From: Bacillota bacterium
GTDB lineage: Bacteria > Bacillota_I > Bacilli_A > RF39 > UBA660
DNA length: 39,949 nt
Direction: 5' to 3'
NCBI GenBank assembly: GCA_022771715.1
Contig: JALELF010000054.1
Coordinates: 1-39,949, forward strand
In this document: piece after piece, positions 8,638 through 20,428 of the stretch
Numbering within the stretch: position 1 is the stretch's first letter
Layout of the letters: each line of letters starts with the position of its first letter
The notes under the pieces: generated by a model
Told to the model about the DNA's origin: nothing
What the model saw: the letters and a program-made list of their open reading frames with translations, nothing else
The model's database searches: none
Program-made: the position numbers and the translations under genes

Positions 8638-9630
8638 TTAAATCCATACACCAAAAGATATTGCTGCCATACTTAAAATTAAACCACAAGTCCAAAACAA
8701 TTTAACAATATCTGTTTCATGCCAGCCTAACTTTTCAAAATGATGATGAAGTGGCGCCATTAAAAATACTTTTTTATGGAAATAAATTATTGATATTTGT
8801 TGAATAATCGCAACTAACGTTTCAACTATAAAAACACCCATTATTACTATAAATGTAATTTCATGACTAGTTATTATAGCTACACTAGCAAGAGTCGCTC
8901 CTAAAGATAAAGAACCAACATCACCCATAAACACTTTGGCTGGATATGTATTGAACATCAAAAAGCCTATTAAAGCACCAACTAAGATAAAACAAAATAC
9001 AGCAATATCACCACTACCTTGTATCCCAGTAGAGCCCCAACTAATTATACCTAAAGCCAAAAAGGCAATCGCCGATAAACCACCAGCTAGTCCATCTAAA
9101 CCATCTGTTAAATTAACCGCATTAGAACTTGCTACTAATACAAAAAGTAAAAATACTCCATAAAACCATCCCATATCAATATTAATACCCAATGTATAAA
9201 TAGTTAAATGTGGATCATTTCCACTTTTAATGTATATATAGAAAAATACTAAAGCAATTAATAATTGTCCAAACAGTTTTTGAATTTCTGTTAATCCTTC
9301 ATTATCATGCCTTTTTATTATTAAATAGTCATCAATAAAACCTAATAAAGCATAAAAAACAAAGACAAACAAAACAATGAGAAGATTATTTGAAAATTCT
9401 ATTTTGTTCATAAAAAGCAAGATAATTGCAGTAACTATAGTAGGAATTATAAATATAAATCCTCCCATTGTTGGAATACCTTCTTTTTTCTTATGTCTTT
9501 CTTCTAGAAAAACACTAACCGTTTGTCTTATATTCACTCTTTTTAAAAATTTGATAAAAAAATAGCCAAACGTTACACTTGTTATAAAACCAATCAATAA
9601 AGCTAAGGCTGATTTTGCTAATATTAACAC
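8638..9630 (-). CDS. mraY: Phospho-N-acetylmuramoyl-pentapeptide transferase
   Basis: GIPTMGG, NLTDGLDGLAGG, FMGDVGSLSLG, APLHHHFE motifs. GTG start at 9630 with GGAG SD preferred over the longer ORF start at 9672. Confidence 0.95.
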   Translation of the reverse strand: MLILAKSALALLIGFITSVTFGYFFIKFLKRVNIRQTVSVFLEERHKKKEGIPTMGGFIFIIPTIVTAIILLFMNKIEFSNNLLIVLFVFVFYALLGFIDDYLIIKRHDNEGLTEIQKLFGQLLIALVFFYIYIKSGNDPHLTIYTLGINIDMGWFYGVFLLFVLVASSNAVNLTDGLDGLAGGLSAIAFLALGIISWGSTGIQGSGDIAVFCFILVGALIGFLMFNTYPAKVFMGDVGSLSLGATLASVAIITSHEITFIVIMGVFIVETLVAIIQQISIIYFHKKVFLMAPLHHHFEKLGWHETDIVKLFWTCGLILSMAAISFGVWI

Positions 9631-9634
9631 ATTA

Positions 9635-10966
9635 TCATCTCCTAATATATTTAAGAACCGTATTTTTATCACTAAAATATTTTCTTTTATTTTTAATTAT
9701 TTGGTACTCTTCATGTCCTTTACCAAGCAATAATAGTATATCATTTTCATTTAACATTTGTATACCTTTTTTTATTGCTTTCTTACGATTTTTAATAACT
9801 TTATAATTGTCTTTACATACATTTGTTAGCATGTCTTTAATTATGTCATCTGGTTTTTCAAAACGTGGATTATCATTTGTAAATATAACATAATCAGACA
9901 TTTCCGTAGAAATTTTACCCATTACTTCTCTTTTGGATTTATCTCTATTACCACCACAACCTATAATTGTATATATTTTATTGGGATTTGTTTTTCTAAC
10001 ATTAGTTATTATTTTTAAAACAGCATCTGGTGTATGAGCATAATCAATAATGATTAAGTTATTTTTATATTCTATTTTTTCTACTCTACCAACTGGTGGA
10101 TTTAATTCTTTTATTATATCTTTATTATATAGTTTTAGTTGTTTTAAAATAATTATACACGCTGTTAAATTATATATATTGTATTTTCCTATTAATTTAG
10201 TTTCTATTAATTCGTCATTTAAATTAAAAATAGTTTTATCTATGAATAATTCATAATTATCTATTTTATAATCACTTTCTTCAAATCCATAAGTTAAACT
10301 ATTTTCATCTAAAAAGTAACTATAATATTCATCATCAATATTAATAATTGATAAACCATTAGGTTTTAATTTTTTAAATAACAATTGTTTTGCTAATGCA
10401 TAATTTCTCATTGTTTTATGATAATCTAAATGTTCTTTTGTAAGATTAGTAAATATAGCATAATCAAAATATATTGTATCTAATATATTCATGGATAATG
10501 CTTGACTACTAACTTCAATTACTACATACTCATATCCTTTATCTTTACACTCTATAAGCATCTTATAGATATCTAATATATCAGGAGTAGTATTATTTAA
10601 ATCTTTTATCTTCTTGTCTAAATAAAAGCCTATAGTGCCAATATAAGCACATTTCTTACCAACTTTATTTAACGCTTGATATATTAAATAACAAGTAGTA
10701 GTTTTACCATTAGTACCAGTTACTCCAATTAGTTTTAAATCAGATATATATTTATAATAACACCTTTCTAAACATTCTTTTAAACATTCTTTAGTATTTT
10801 CTACTATTACCGTTTCTACAGAATATGAGCCATGTTCCGCTATTACTTTAATAGCACCATTTTTGATAGCTTCATTTATATAATCATGACCATCATGAGT
10901 ATTACCTTTTATAGCAAAGAAAGTATCTCCTTTTTTTACTTCTTTAGAATTAACTTGTAATTTCAT
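9635..10966 (-). CDS. murE: UDP-N-acetylmuramyl-tripeptide synthetase (MurE-like Mur ligase)
   Basis: GVTGTNGKTTTCYLI, IDYAHTPDAVLK, GCGGNRDKSKR; start at ATG 10966 with SD GGTGAT. Confidence 0.93.
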   Translation of the reverse strand: MKLQVNSKEVKKGDTFFAIKGNTHDGHDYINEAIKNGAIKVIAEHGSYSVETVIVENTKECLKECLERCYYKYISDLKLIGVTGTNGKTTTCYLIYQALNKVGKKCAYIGTIGFYLDKKIKDLNNTTPDILDIYKMLIECKDKGYEYVVIEVSSQALSMNILDTIYFDYAIFTNLTKEHLDYHKTMRNYALAKQLLFKKLKPNGLSIINIDDEYYSYFLDENSLTYGFEESDYKIDNYELFIDKTIFNLNDELIETKLIGKYNIYNLTACIIILKQLKLYNKDIIKELNPPVGRVEKIEYKNNLIIIDYAHTPDAVLKIITNVRKTNPNKIYTIIGCGGNRDKSKREVMGKISTEMSDYVIFTNDNPRFEKPDDIIKDMLTNVCKDNYKVIKNRKKAIKKGIQMLNENDILLLLGKGHEEYQIIKNKRKYFSDKNTVLKYIRR

Positions 10967-10980
10967 AATATCACCAATAT

Positions 10981-11009
10981 ATATTATGCTTTTAAAAATC
11001 AATTGTTAA
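10981..11009 (-). promoter_or_regulatory. Putative murE promoter
   Basis: TTAACA (11004-11009) - 17 nt - TAATAT (10981-10986). Confidence 0.45.
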
Positions 11010-11032
11010 AAATTTGTAGTATAAATTATTAT

Positions 11033-11059
11033 ATAAAAAAAGATGCTTATTTTGCATCT
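11033..11059 (-). terminator. Terminator of S10-spc-alpha operon
   Basis: AGATGC..GCATCT hairpin + T-run overlapping the rplQ stop. Confidence 0.75.
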
Positions 11060-11400
11060 CCCTCTACTAATTCTAATATACAAACTAATGCATCATCACC
11101 ACGACGTTCATTAAGTTTTAGAATTCTTGTATAGCCACCATTTCTAGTAGCATATCTCTTAGCTAAATCATCAAATACTTTTTTAACAGCATCATTATCA
11201 TTATGTAAGAATGCTAATGCTTTTCTTCTTGCTACTAATGATCCATCTTTACCATAAGAAATCATTTTATCAACACATTTACGAACTTCTTTAGCTCTTG
11301 TTTCAGTTGTGTCAATTCTTTCATTCATGATTAAATCTTTAGTAAGATTAGCAAGCATACTTCTTCTGTGTTTATTAGTACGTCCTAATTTTCTATACAT
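11047..11400 (-). CDS. rplQ: 50S ribosomal protein L17
   Basis: [24 protein letters not shown]. Confidence 0.97.
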   Translation of the reverse strand: MYRKLGRTNKHRRSMLANLTKDLIMNERIDTTETRAKEVRKCVDKMISYGKDGSLVARRKALAFLHNDNDAVKKVFDDLAKRYATRNGGYTRILKLNERRGDDALVCILELVEGDAK

Positions 11401-11414
11401 AATATTCCTCCTAA

Positions 11415-12368
11415 CTAATCTTCATCACGGAATTTAAGACCCATTTCTTTAATTTTATCGATTACTTCTTTTAAAGACTTTTTACCTAAATTACGTATTT
11501 TCATCATTTCTAATTCTGTTTTTTCTGTTAAATCTCCTAATGTATTAACATTAGCTCTTTTTAAACAATTATATGCTCTTACAGAGAAGTCTAAGTCATC
11601 AATTGGTGTTTCTAACTTTTTAAGTTTAGAATCTTCTTGTTTAGCATTCATAACACCTGTCATATCTGCTATTTCAGATAAATTAGTTATTATATTAAAA
11701 TGTTCTATTAAGATTTTTGCTCCAAGTGCCATTGCTTCTTCAGGTCTAATTGAACCATTTGTATAAACATTCATGATTAATTTATCATAATTAGCATCGT
11801 GTCCAACACGGGCACTTTCTACTTCATAACTAATTCTGTCAATTGGTGAATAAAGAGCATCAATTGGAATATAACCAAGTTTTTTATTTTCAATATATTT
11901 TTTATTTTCGTTTGAAGGAACATAACCACGACCATTAGCAACAATTAATTCCATATCAAGTTTACCACCTTTAGCTAAAGTAGCAATAACTTGGTCTTTA
12001 TTAACTATTTCTACATCTGCATCAGTTTCAATATCTCCTGCAGTTACTACTCTTTCCTCATTTACACATAAATGAAGTACTTTCTCTTCATTAGTATGAT
12101 TTTTAACAACAATACTTTTTAAATTTAATACAATTGAAGTTACATCTTCTACTACACCTTCTATAGTTTGAAATTCATGCATAACGCCTTCAATTTTAAC
12201 AGCAACTATAGCACTACCTGGCATTGAAGATAACATTACTCTTCTAAGAGCATTACCTATTGTAGTTCCAAATCCTCTTTCTAATGGTTCTAATTCAAAC
12301 TTTCCATAATTATCTTTTTCATAATATTCTGTAATTTTATACATTGGTTTTTCAAAGTTTAGCATCAT
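11415..12368 (-). CDS. rpoA: RNA polymerase alpha subunit
   Basis: [21 protein letters not shown]; alpha-[29 protein letters not shown]. Confidence 0.98.
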   Translation of the reverse strand: MMLNFEKPMYKITEYYEKDNYGKFELEPLERGFGTTIGNALRRVMLSSMPGSAIVAVKIEGVMHEFQTIEGVVEDVTSIVLNLKSIVVKNHTNEEKVLHLCVNEERVVTAGDIETDADVEIVNKDQVIATLAKGGKLDMELIVANGRGYVPSNENKKYIENKKLGYIPIDALYSPIDRISYEVESARVGHDANYDKLIMNVYTNGSIRPEEAMALGAKILIEHFNIITNLSEIADMTGVMNAKQEDSKLKKLETPIDDLDFSVRAYNCLKRANVNTLGDLTEKTELEMMKIRNLGKKSLKEVIDKIKEMGLKFRDED

Positions 12369-12386
12369 TTTTTCGCTCCTTTCAAA

Positions 12387-12770
12387 TTAGCCACGTGGAC
12401 GTTTTGGTGGACGACATCCATTATGTGGAATTGGTGTTACATCAGAAATTGATGTAATTTCCAAACCTGGTGTTTGTAAAGAACGAATTGCAGTTTCACG
12501 TCCAGAACCTAATCCTTTAACATATACTTCTACTTTTTTCATTCCCATATCAACTGCAGCTTTAGCAGCAGCTTCTGCAGCCATACCTGCTGCAAATGGA
12601 GTTGATTTTTTACTTCCTTTAAATCCTAATGTTCCAGCTGAAGCCCAACTTATTGCATTACCATCTTTATCACTAATAGTTACAATAGTGTTATTGAATG
12701 TTGAATGAATAAATGCTTTACCTTCTGGTACATTCTTTTTAACCTTACGTTTTCTTGCTTTGTAAGCCAT
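12387..12770 (-). CDS. rpsK: 30S ribosomal protein S11
   Basis: [43 protein letters not shown]. Confidence 0.98.
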   Translation of the reverse strand: MAYKARKRKVKKNVPEGKAFIHSTFNNTIVTISDKDGNAISWASAGTLGFKGSKKSTPFAAGMAAEAAAKAAVDMGMKKVEVYVKGLGSGRETAIRSLQTPGLEITSISDVTPIPHNGCRPPKRPRG

Positions 12771-12791
12771 TTTATAACCTCCTTTTAACGA

Positions 12792-13157
12792 TTATTTCTT
12801 TTTATTAGCTACTACTTTACCTTTACCCTTACGAGTACGAGCATTTCTATTTGTTCTTTGTCCTCTTACAGGTAAACCTTTTTTATGACGAATTCCTTGA
12901 TATGAATTAATTTCCATTTTAGTTTTAATATTCATATTTACTTCACGTCTTAAATCACCTTCAGTAGGATATTTATCCATAGCAGTTCTAATAGCTGATA
13001 CTTCTTCATTTGTTAAATCTTTTGCTCTTTTATTAGGATCAACTTTAGCTTCTTCTAGAATTTTATTTGATAAACTTCTTCCTATACCATAAATATAAGT
13101 TAATGCGATTTCAACTCTTTTTTCATTTGGTATATCTACACCTTTTATACGTGCCAT
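12792..13157 (-). CDS. rpsM: 30S ribosomal protein S13
   Basis: [44 protein letters not shown]. Confidence 0.98.
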   Translation of the reverse strand: MARIKGVDIPNEKRVEIALTYIYGIGRSLSNKILEEAKVDPNKRAKDLTNEEVSAIRTAMDKYPTEGDLRREVNMNIKTKMEINSYQGIRHKKGLPVRGQRTNRNARTRKGKGKVVANKKK

Positions 13158-13172
13158 AAAACACCTCCTATA

Positions 13173-13286
13173 TTATCCCTGTTTTTGTTTATGTTTTGGA
13201 TTTTCACAAATTACTTGTACTTTTCCTTTTCTTTTAATAATTTTACATTTGTCACATATTGGTTTGACTGATGGTCTTACCTTCAT
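13173..13286 (-). CDS. rpmJ: 50S ribosomal protein L36 (Zn-type)
   Basis: Not in ORF track; translated by hand: [37 protein letters not shown]. Confidence 0.96.
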   Translation of the reverse strand: MKVRPSVKPICDKCKIIKRKGKVQVICENPKHKQKQG

Positions 13287-13297
13287 TATAATCCCTC

Positions 13298-13513
13298 CTA
13301 TTTTCTATAGGTAACTCGCCCACGTGTTAAATCGTATGGTGATAATTCAACAACTACTGTATCACCTTCCAAAATGCGAATCTTATTCATTCGGATTTTG
13401 CCAGAAACGTAGGCCGTCACAGTGTGTTTATTTTCGAGTTCGACTTTAAGCTCTCCTGTAGTAAGTACTTTAAGTACCTTACCAGTTACTTCTATTACAT
13501 CTCCCTTTCCCAT
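13298..13513 (-). CDS. infA: Translation initiation factor IF-1
   Basis: [13 protein letters not shown]...[35 protein letters not shown]-like. Confidence 0.96.
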   Translation of the reverse strand: MGKGDVIEVTGKVLKVLTTGELKVELENKHTVTAYVSGKIRMNKIRILEGDTVVVELSPYDLTRGRVTYRK

Positions 13514-13517
13514 TTAA

Positions 13518-14264
13518 TCACCTCTCTGTCAATATTTGATAGCCATCACTAGTTACAACAACCGTGTGCTCAAAATGAGCTGATGGCGAAGAGTCCATGG
13601 TTACAATTGTCCAATCATCATCTAAGATTGCTACATCAGCACTTCCTAAATTAAGCATTGGTTCAACTGCAATAACCATTCCCTTTTTTAATACTGGTCC
13701 TGTTCCTTTACGTCCATAATTTGGAACATCAGGATCTTCATGAACATCAGTTCCGACACCATGTCCAACTAATTCCTTTACTACCCCAAGGTTATATTTC
13801 TTAGCAACACTTTCAACATTATATCCAATGTCACCAATTCTTGCACCTTCTTTGATAGCACTTAATCCCGCAAACAATGACTCTTCCGTATGTTTAAGTA
13901 AATCTTCTAATTCTTTAGAAATTTTACCTACTGGATAAGTCCAAGCAGAATCACCATGATAACCCATATAACAAGCACCAATATCAATTGATATGATGTC
14001 TCCTTCTTTTAGCTTTCTATTTGATGGTATACCATGTACTACTTCATCATTAATAGATGTGCAAATACTACCAGGATATCCATCATATCCTTTAAAAGAA
14101 GGAGAAGCACCATTCTTTATGATAAAATCATTAGCCAATTTATCTAATTCTTTAGTAGTAATACCAGGTTTAATATATTTTTTCAAATAATTATGTGTAT
14201 CTCCTACTATTTTACCAGCTTTTTTCATAAGTTCGATTTCTCGATCTGATTTAATTTTTATCAT
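13518..14264 (-). CDS. map: Methionine aminopeptidase type I
   Basis: ICTSINDEVVHGIPSNRKLKEGDIISIDIGACYMGYHGDSAWT; GHGVGTDVHEDPDVPNYG. Confidence 0.96.
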   Translation of the reverse strand: MIKIKSDREIELMKKAGKIVGDTHNYLKKYIKPGITTKELDKLANDFIIKNGASPSFKGYDGYPGSICTSINDEVVHGIPSNRKLKEGDIISIDIGACYMGYHGDSAWTYPVGKISKELEDLLKHTEESLFAGLSAIKEGARIGDIGYNVESVAKKYNLGVVKELVGHGVGTDVHEDPDVPNYGRKGTGPVLKKGMVIAVEPMLNLGSADVAILDDDWTIVTMDSSPSAHFEHTVVVTSDGYQILTER

Positions 14265-14902
14265 ATATTCATCTCTTTTAAAATTTTTTCGATACTATTA
14301 AATGTATCTTCTTTTGATTCACATGATTTTACAATATAAAGTACTTTCTTTTCATCGTAATAATCTAATACATCTTTAACATTATTTAAATATATATTAA
14401 ATCTTGTTTTAAATGATTCAGCATTATCATCACTTCTACTAGAAAGTTCTATATTGCAATTATCACATAAATTTTCGTTTTTAGGAGCCATTTCTTCAGA
14501 ATAAATGTTATATATTTTCCCACATTTATCACATGTAAGTCTTCCTAAAACTCTTTTTAAAGCTACATCTTCTTCAACTTCTATATTAATAACTATATAA
14601 TTATTAAAGAAAGATTCTAAGATTTTTGCTTGATTTAAAGTTCTTGGGAAACCATCTAATACAACAGGTTTATCTTTAATTTCTCCTAATTTTTGTTCTA
14701 ATAATAATGAAGTTGTTTTATCATCAATTAGAATACCTTTAGATATTTTTTCATGAATATCTCTATTAAACTCTGTACTGTCATCTAAGTCTCTAAAAAG
14801 TTGTCCCATAGATATATGAACGTAGCCAAATTTTTCTACTAACAATTCACATTGAGTTCCTTTTCCAGCAGCTGGTGCCCCATACAAAATTATATTTTTC
14901 AA
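14261..14902 (-). CDS. adk: Adenylate kinase (Zn-binding lid)
   Basis: GAPAAGKGTQCELL; LDGFPRT; CDKC..CDNC lid. Confidence 0.95.
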   Translation of the reverse strand: MKNIILYGAPAAGKGTQCELLVEKFGYVHISMGQLFRDLDDSTEFNRDIHEKISKGILIDDKTTSLLLEQKLGEIKDKPVVLDGFPRTLNQAKILESFFNNYIVINIEVEEDVALKRVLGRLTCDKCGKIYNIYSEEMAPKNENLCDNCNIELSSRSDDNAESFKTRFNIYLNNVKDVLDYYDEKKVLYIVKSCESKEDTFNSIEKILKEMNI

Positions 14903-16164
14903 TGTCTTCTACCCTTTCTATAACTTCTACTTAATAGTGTACTTTCGATTTGTTTATAAACCTCTAAAGCAACACCTACTACGATTAAAAGCCCTGTACC
15001 TCCAATTGATACACTCGTTGGTAATTTTGAAAACATCCCAAATAAAATTGGTAACACAGCAATAAGACTTAAGAAGAATGTACCAACGACAGTAATTCTT
15101 TTTAGAACAATTGTTACATAATTAGCAGTTTCATTTCCTGGTCTAATTCCTGGAATATATCCACCACTTTTTTCCAAATTATCAGCCATTTCTTTTGGAT
15201 CAATTTGTATAAATGTATAAACATATGCGAATACAAATATCATAATAACATATAGTATTAAACCAGTAGGTGAAGTATAATTAATCCATTTATTATAAAA
15301 TAATGTAACTGCTTCATTTTTGAATGCAGATACTATTAAACCTATAACAGAAAATAATACAGATACTAAAATAACTGGCATTACTCCTGATGAGTTTAAT
15401 CTAAATGGAATATAATTTTGTCTTCCTAATGTACTAGTTGATTTATTAGCATATTGTATTGGTATTCTTCTTTCTGCTGATTCAATGTATATTACGCCTA
15501 AAATAATACCAACATATACTAGAACAAATAAAGCAAATGATAAAATACCTAAGAATGTAGTTTGTACAGTTTCTGTTATTACTAAAGCTTCATATGCTTT
15601 AACAAACATAATAGGTAAGTTAGATAGTATACCAGCCATGATTATAATTGATATACCATTTCCTATTCCTTTTGCAGTAATTTGATCTCCAAGCCATAAT
15701 AGGAAAGCTGTCCCTGCAGTAAGTACTACTGCATATTCCATGCATGCAAATACATTAGTGTTTCCTACAAATGTGAATGAGAATACAAATCCTTGAACAA
15801 ATGCTAAGAAAATACCTAACACTCTAGTAATTTGATTAATTTTTGCTCTACCTGTATGTCCCTCTTTAGCTAAATCCGATAAATAAGGAACAATTTTTTC
15901 TAATATTTGAACAATAATTGATGCATTGATGTAAGGAGTAACACCTAAAGAAAATATTGAAAATCTCTCTAAGGCTCCTCCACCCATTACATTTAATAAT
16001 TCTAATATGCCAAGTCCATTAATACCAAGATTATCTTTATTAATTCCTGGAACAACTATAGCTGCTCCTAATCTAAATACAAATAAAATGGCTAATGTAA
16101 ACAATATTCTTTTTTGAATATCTCTATTTTTATGATTAAATATTTGCTTAATAGTTGCAAACAT
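14899..16164 (-). CDS. secY: Preprotein translocase subunit SecY
   Basis: LFRLGAAIVVPGI; PYINASIIVQILE; NKSTSTLGRQNYIPFRLNSSGVMPVI. Confidence 0.97.
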   Translation of the reverse strand: MFATIKQIFNHKNRDIQKRILFTLAILFVFRLGAAIVVPGINKDNLGINGLGILELLNVMGGGALERFSIFSLGVTPYINASIIVQILEKIVPYLSDLAKEGHTGRAKINQITRVLGIFLAFVQGFVFSFTFVGNTNVFACMEYAVVLTAGTAFLLWLGDQITAKGIGNGISIIIMAGILSNLPIMFVKAYEALVITETVQTTFLGILSFALFVLVYVGIILGVIYIESAERRIPIQYANKSTSTLGRQNYIPFRLNSSGVMPVILVSVLFSVIGLIVSAFKNEAVTLFYNKWINYTSPTGLILYVIMIFVFAYVYTFIQIDPKEMADNLEKSGGYIPGIRPGNETANYVTIVLKRITVVGTFFLSLIAVLPILFGMFSKLPTSVSIGGTGLLIVVGVALEVYKQIESTLLSRSYRKGRRH

Positions 16165-16165
16165 T

Positions 16166-16609
16166 TTATATCACCTCGGCTTTTCCACCAAGCTTTTCTA
16201 TTTGTTTTTGTGCTACTTCTGAAAACTTATGCGCTTTTACTATTACTTTCTTTTCTAAAGTTCCATTTCCTAATACTTTAATTCCATCTAATTGTTTTTT
16301 TACAAGTCCCATTTCTTTTAATAATTCTGGTGTTATAACAGCACCATCTTCAAACTTATTTAAATCACTTAAAGTAATTGTAGCATAACGAGTTTTAAAT
16401 AAAGCATTTGAGAAACCTCTCTTAGGAAGTCTTCTATAAAGTGGTAATTGTCCACCTTCAAATCCTGGTCTTACTCCCCCGCCACTTCTAGCATTTTGTC
16501 CTTTGTGACCTTTGCCACTTGTTTTTCCAAGTCCACTACCAATACCACGTCCAACTCTTTTACGAGTTTTAGTAGCACCGTATGGAGCATAAATAGAATT
16601 TAATTTCAT
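16166..16609 (-). CDS. rplO: 50S ribosomal protein L15
   Basis: [38 protein letters not shown]. Confidence 0.97.
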   Translation of the reverse strand: MKLNSIYAPYGATKTRKRVGRGIGSGLGKTSGKGHKGQNARSGGGVRPGFEGGQLPLYRRLPKRGFSNALFKTRYATITLSDLNKFEDGAVITPELLKEMGLVKKQLDGIKVLGNGTLEKKVIVKAHKFSEVAQKQIEKLGGKAEVI

Positions 16610-17112
16610 TATAAAATTTCCTCTACTTTCTTACCACGTAACATAGCTATTTCTTCTACTGTTTTTTGTGATTTTAAAGCATTTAAAGTAGCATATGCCA
16701 TATTAATTTTTGTGTTTGAACCAAGTGATTTAGATAAAATATCTTTTACTCCAGCAAGTTCTAATACACTTCTTACTGGACCTCCAGCTTTAACTCCAGT
16801 ACCTTTTGATGCGGGTTTTAGCATAACTTTGCTAGCTCCTTGTACACCAATAGCTTCATGTGGGATTGTACCATCAACAATTGATACATTTACTACATTT
16901 TTAGTAGCAGCTTGTACGGCTTTTTTAATAGCATCTGGTACTTCATTAGATTTACCAGTACCAATACCTATTTTACCTTTTCTATCTCCTACGGCAACTG
17001 TAGCTGAGAAACGGAAATGACGACCACCTTTTGTTACTTTTGTAACTCTACCAATATTAATTATTTCTTCTTCATATAGTTTTGGGCGTGGTTCTCTTTT
17101 TCTTTTTTCCAT
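16609..17112 (-). CDS. rpsE: 30S ribosomal protein S5
   Basis: [26 protein letters not shown]. Confidence 0.97.
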   Translation of the reverse strand: MEKRKREPRPKLYEEEIINIGRVTKVTKGGRHFRFSATVAVGDRKGKIGIGTGKSNEVPDAIKKAVQAATKNVVNVSIVDGTIPHEAIGVQGASKVMLKPASKGTGVKAGGPVRSVLELAGVKDILSKSLGSNTKINMAYATLNALKSQKTVEEIAMLRGKKVEEIL

Positions 17113-17123
17113 TGTTACCCTCC

Positions 17124-17486
17124 TTAGAATTCTAATCCATTTGAACGTGCTGCTTCTGCAAGCGCTTCTACACGTCCGTGATATAGGTATCCACCTCTAT
17201 CGAATACAACTTTTGTTATATTTGCTTTTTTAGCTCTTTTAGCGATTAATTCACCAACTTTAGTAGCAGCTTCTATATTTCCACCATTTTCTAGTATCAA
17301 TTCTTTATCGATTGAAGAAGCACTAACTAAAGTTACACCATTTTCATCATCAATGATTTGAGCAAATATATTAGCGTTTGATCTAAACACATTTAATCTT
17401 GGCATTTGTTTAGTTCCTTGAACATTCTCTCTTACACGAGCATGTCTTGCCACACGCTTATCATTACGAGATACTTTGTTTATCAT
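17124..17486 (-). CDS. rplR: 50S ribosomal protein L18
   Basis: [46 protein letters not shown]. Confidence 0.97.
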   Translation of the reverse strand: MINKVSRNDKRVARHARVRENVQGTKQMPRLNVFRSNANIFAQIIDDENGVTLVSASSIDKELILENGGNIEAATKVGELIAKRAKKANITKVVFDRGGYLYHGRVEALAEAARSNGLEF

Positions 17487-17509
17487 AAGTATTACTCTCC
17501 TTTACTTAA

Positions 17510-18043
17510 TTATTTAGATGCTTTCTTTCCTTCTTTACGAATGATGTGTTCATCTTTGTAACGAATTCCTTTACCCTTATAAGGTTCTGGTTTTCTTATT
17601 TTTCTTACATTAGCTGCAAATTCTCCAACTAAACATTTATCAGTACCTTTTACAGTAAGTTCTGTATTACTTGGAACTTCTAAAGTGATACCATCTATAA
17701 TATCAACTTCTACTGGATGTGAATAACCAGCTGTTACAACTAATTTATTTCCCTTAAGTGCAAAACGATATCCAACACCTACTGCTTCAAGTTTTTTTTC
17801 AAAACCTTCAGTAACACCGTCAATCATATTTTTGATATTAGCATTAGCTGTTCCATGAAACATTTTAGCATTTTCGTTTGCTCTATCTAGACTTAACTTA
17901 TTACCATCAACATTAACTGTAATGTCTTTGTGGATTTCAGTAGAAAGTTCACCTTTAGGACCTTTTACAGAAACATTATTACCATTTACAGTTACTGTAA
18001 CATTTTCTGGTATTGTTAAAACTCTTTTCCCAATACGACTCAT
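17510..18043 (-). CDS. rplF: 50S ribosomal protein L6
   Basis: MSRIGKRVLTIPENVTV; RKPEPYKGKGIRYKDE. Confidence 0.97.
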   Translation of the reverse strand: MSRIGKRVLTIPENVTVTVNGNNVSVKGPKGELSTEIHKDITVNVDGNKLSLDRANENAKMFHGTANANIKNMIDGVTEGFEKKLEAVGVGYRFALKGNKLVVTAGYSHPVEVDIIDGITLEVPSNTELTVKGTDKCLVGEFAANVRKIRKPEPYKGKGIRYKDEHIIRKEGKKASK

Positions 18044-18062
18044 GAGTATTCCTCCTTACTTT

Positions 18063-18458
18063 CTACCAAATGTAAGCTAATACTTCGCCACCTAATGATT
18101 CTTTTCTTGCATTCTTATCAGTCATTAATCCTTTTGAAGTTGATACGATAGCAATACCTAAACCATTTAATACTTTTGGCATTTCACTAGCTTTTGCATA
18201 AACACGTAATCCTGGTTTAGAAATTCTTTTTAAACCACTAATAACGCGTTCTTTGTTTTGTCCATATTTAAGTGATAAAACAATAATATTTTGAACACTA
18301 TTTTCTTTGATTTTATAGTCAGCTATAAAACCTTCTTCTTTTAAAATTCTTGCTATTTCTTGTTTTAAGTTAGATGCAGGTACTTCTACTTCTTTATAAC
18401 GCATAGCATTAGCGTTACGAATACGAGTTAACATATCTGCAATTGGATCTGTTACCAT
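18063..18458 (-). CDS. rpsH: 30S ribosomal protein S8
   Basis: [47 protein letters not shown]. Confidence 0.97.
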   Translation of the reverse strand: MVTDPIADMLTRIRNANAMRYKEVEVPASNLKQEIARILKEEGFIADYKIKENSVQNIIVLSLKYGQNKERVISGLKRISKPGLRVYAKASEMPKVLNGLGIAIVSTSKGLMTDKNARKESLGGEVLAYIW

Positions 18459-18485
18459 ATAATCCCTCCTTCTTATTTGTCAACA

Positions 18486-18671
18486 TTACCAGCTTGATTT
18501 AGTAACACCTGGTATTTGTCCTTTATAAGCTAATTCTCTAAAACAAATACGGCAAATTCCATATTTTTTAAGTACAGCATGAGGTCTACCACATTTTTGG
18601 CAACGAGTATATTCACGTACTTTAAATTTTGCTTTTTTATTAGCTTTATTTATCATGCTTTTTTTAGCCAT
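18486..18671 (-). CDS. rpsN: 30S ribosomal protein S14 type Z
   Basis: 61 aa, [32 protein letters not shown]. Confidence 0.97.
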   Translation of the reverse strand: MAKKSMINKANKKAKFKVREYTRCQKCGRPHAVLKKYGICRICFRELAYKGQIPGVTKSSW

Positions 18672-18685
18672 AGTTTCCTCCTAAT

Positions 18686-19225
18686 TTATTTCTTAAATGG
18701 CATACCAAAGCCTTTTAAGAGGTCATAAGCTTCTTCATTAGTTTTTGCTGTTGTAACAAAAACTATATCCATACCACGTACTTTTACAACATCATCATAT
18801 TCTATTTCAGAAAAGATTAATTGTTCAGTAAGGCCTAAAGTATAATTTCCTCTTCCATCAAAAGCTTTATTAGATACACCTCTAAAATCTCTAACACGAG
18901 GTAATGTAATACTAATTAATTTGTCTAAAAAGTTATACATATTTTCCCCACGTAGTGTTACTTTGCATCCTATAGCTTGACCTTCTCTAACTTTGAATCC
19001 AGCGATTGCTTTTTTAGCTTTTGTAGCAACTGGTTTTTGTCCTGATATTTTTTCAAGATCATTCATTGCTGCTTCTAATAGCTTACTATTTGATGTAGCA
19101 TCTCCTACACCAATATTAATAACAATCTTCTCTAATTTAGGAACAGCCATAGTACTTTTGTAACCATATTTTTCTTTTAAATCTTTAACGATTTCGTTAT
19201 TATATACTTCTCTTAAGCGGTTCAT
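18686..19225 (-). CDS. rplE: 50S ribosomal protein L5
   Basis: [45 protein letters not shown]. Confidence 0.97.
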   Translation of the reverse strand: MNRLREVYNNEIVKDLKEKYGYKSTMAVPKLEKIVINIGVGDATSNSKLLEAAMNDLEKISGQKPVATKAKKAIAGFKVREGQAIGCKVTLRGENMYNFLDKLISITLPRVRDFRGVSNKAFDGRGNYTLGLTEQLIFSEIEYDDVVKVRGMDIVFVTTAKTNEEAYDLLKGFGMPFKK

Positions 19226-19242
19226 AAATGTCCTCCTTCCGA

Positions 19243-19551
19243 CTAATTAATATTCTCATTAGATTTTTTTGTAATTCTTATTTTTTTTCCTTTTTTATCT
19301 GTAGTATGTCCGATTCTAGTTCTTTTTTTAGTCTTAGGATCAACAATCATAACATTAGATGCATGAATAGGAGCTTCTACTTCTGTAATACTTCCAGGAT
19401 TTTGTCCATTTGGTTTTACAGTTTTTTTAACAATATTAACGCCTTCTACTACTACTCTATTTTCATCTTTTAAAGTCTTGATTATTTTTCCTTCTTTACC
19501 TTTATCTTTACCGGCAATAACTACTACTTTATCTCCAGTTTTGAAGTTCAT
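19243..19551 (-). CDS. rplX: 50S ribosomal protein L24
   Basis: [34 protein letters not shown]. Confidence 0.96.
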   Translation of the reverse strand: MNFKTGDKVVVIAGKDKGKEGKIIKTLKDENRVVVEGVNIVKKTVKPNGQNPGSITEVEAPIHASNVMIVDPKTKKRTRIGHTTDKKGKKIRITKKSNENIN

Positions 19552-19573
19552 CTTAACTCTCCTTTACAAGCAA

Positions 19574-19939
19574 TTATAACACTTCTTTTGCAAGTGAAAC
19601 AATTTTCATATACTTGTCACGTAATTCACGTGCCACAGGTCCAAAGATACGAGTTCCAACAGGGCTTTTATCATCTTTAATAATAACGCAAGCATTATCA
19701 TCAAATTTAATATAAGATCCATCTTCTCTTCTTAGACCAAATTTGCTTCTAACAACAACAGCTTTAACTACTTTTCCTTTTTTTACTGTTCCGTTAGGAG
19801 TTGCTTTTTTTATAGTTCCAACAACTACATCACCAATATTTCCTGTTTTAACTTTACTTCCACCAAGAACACGAATAACTAATAATTCTTTAGCTCCAGA
19901 GTTGTCGGCAACTTTTAAACAGCTTTCTTGTTGAATCAT
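19574..19939 (-). CDS. rplN: 50S ribosomal protein L14
   Basis: [28 protein letters not shown]. Confidence 0.97.
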   Translation of the reverse strand: MIQQESCLKVADNSGAKELLVIRVLGGSKVKTGNIGDVVVGTIKKATPNGTVKKGKVVKAVVVRSKFGLRREDGSYIKFDDNACVIIKDDKSPVGTRIFGPVARELRDKYMKIVSLAKEVL

Positions 19940-19958
19940 ATATTAAACCTCCTTATAG

Positions 19959-20219
19959 TTATAAAATAACTGCTTTCTCTACTATTTCAACTAAACGATA
20001 ACGTTTTCTCTTAGATAGTGGTCTTGTTTCAACAATACGTACTTTATCACCGTTTTTTGCTTCATTTTTTTCATCATGAGCAGCATATTTTTTAGAATAT
20101 TTAACTCTTTTACCATATAGCGGATCTTTTTTATAAGTTTCTACTAAAACAGTAATAGTTTTATCACATTTGTCACTTACTACAGTACCTAGTAATTCAT
20201 GAGTTCTTTTCTTTTCCAT
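19959..20219 (-). CDS. rpsQ: 30S ribosomal protein S17
   Basis: [51 protein letters not shown]. Confidence 0.96.
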   Translation of the reverse strand: MEKKRTHELLGTVVSDKCDKTITVLVETYKKDPLYGKRVKYSKKYAAHDEKNEAKNGDKVRIVETRPLSKRKRYRLVEIVEKAVIL

Positions 20220-20230
20220 AAATCCTCCTC

Positions 20231-20428
20231 TTAATTACCTTTAAGTTCTCTTTCACGTAGAATAGTTTTCATACGCGCAACTAACTTTCTTAATTCTCTA
20301 ATTCTTGATGGTTTTTCAAGATTTCCTGTAGCTTGACTTAAACGTAAATTAAATAATTCTTCTTTATATTCTTCAATCTTCTTTGTGATTTCTTCCGTAG
20401 TTAATTCTCTTATTTCATTATTTTTCAT
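20231..20428 (-). CDS. rpmC: 50S ribosomal protein L29
   Basis: [44 protein letters not shown]; start ATG 20428 preferred (SD GGTGAAG). Confidence 0.95.
   Translation of the reverse strand: MKNNEIRELTTEEITKKIEEYKEELFNLRLSQATGNLEKPSRIRELRKLVARMKTILRERELKGN

Noticed and set aside
8936-9806. Plus-strand ORFs opposite mraY/murE, and similar ones opposite ribosomal genes and the kinase (e.g. 16712-17020, 38230-38511)
   Set aside because: Antisense to conserved genes with translations lacking any recognisable domain; expected by chance in AT-rich coding DNA.
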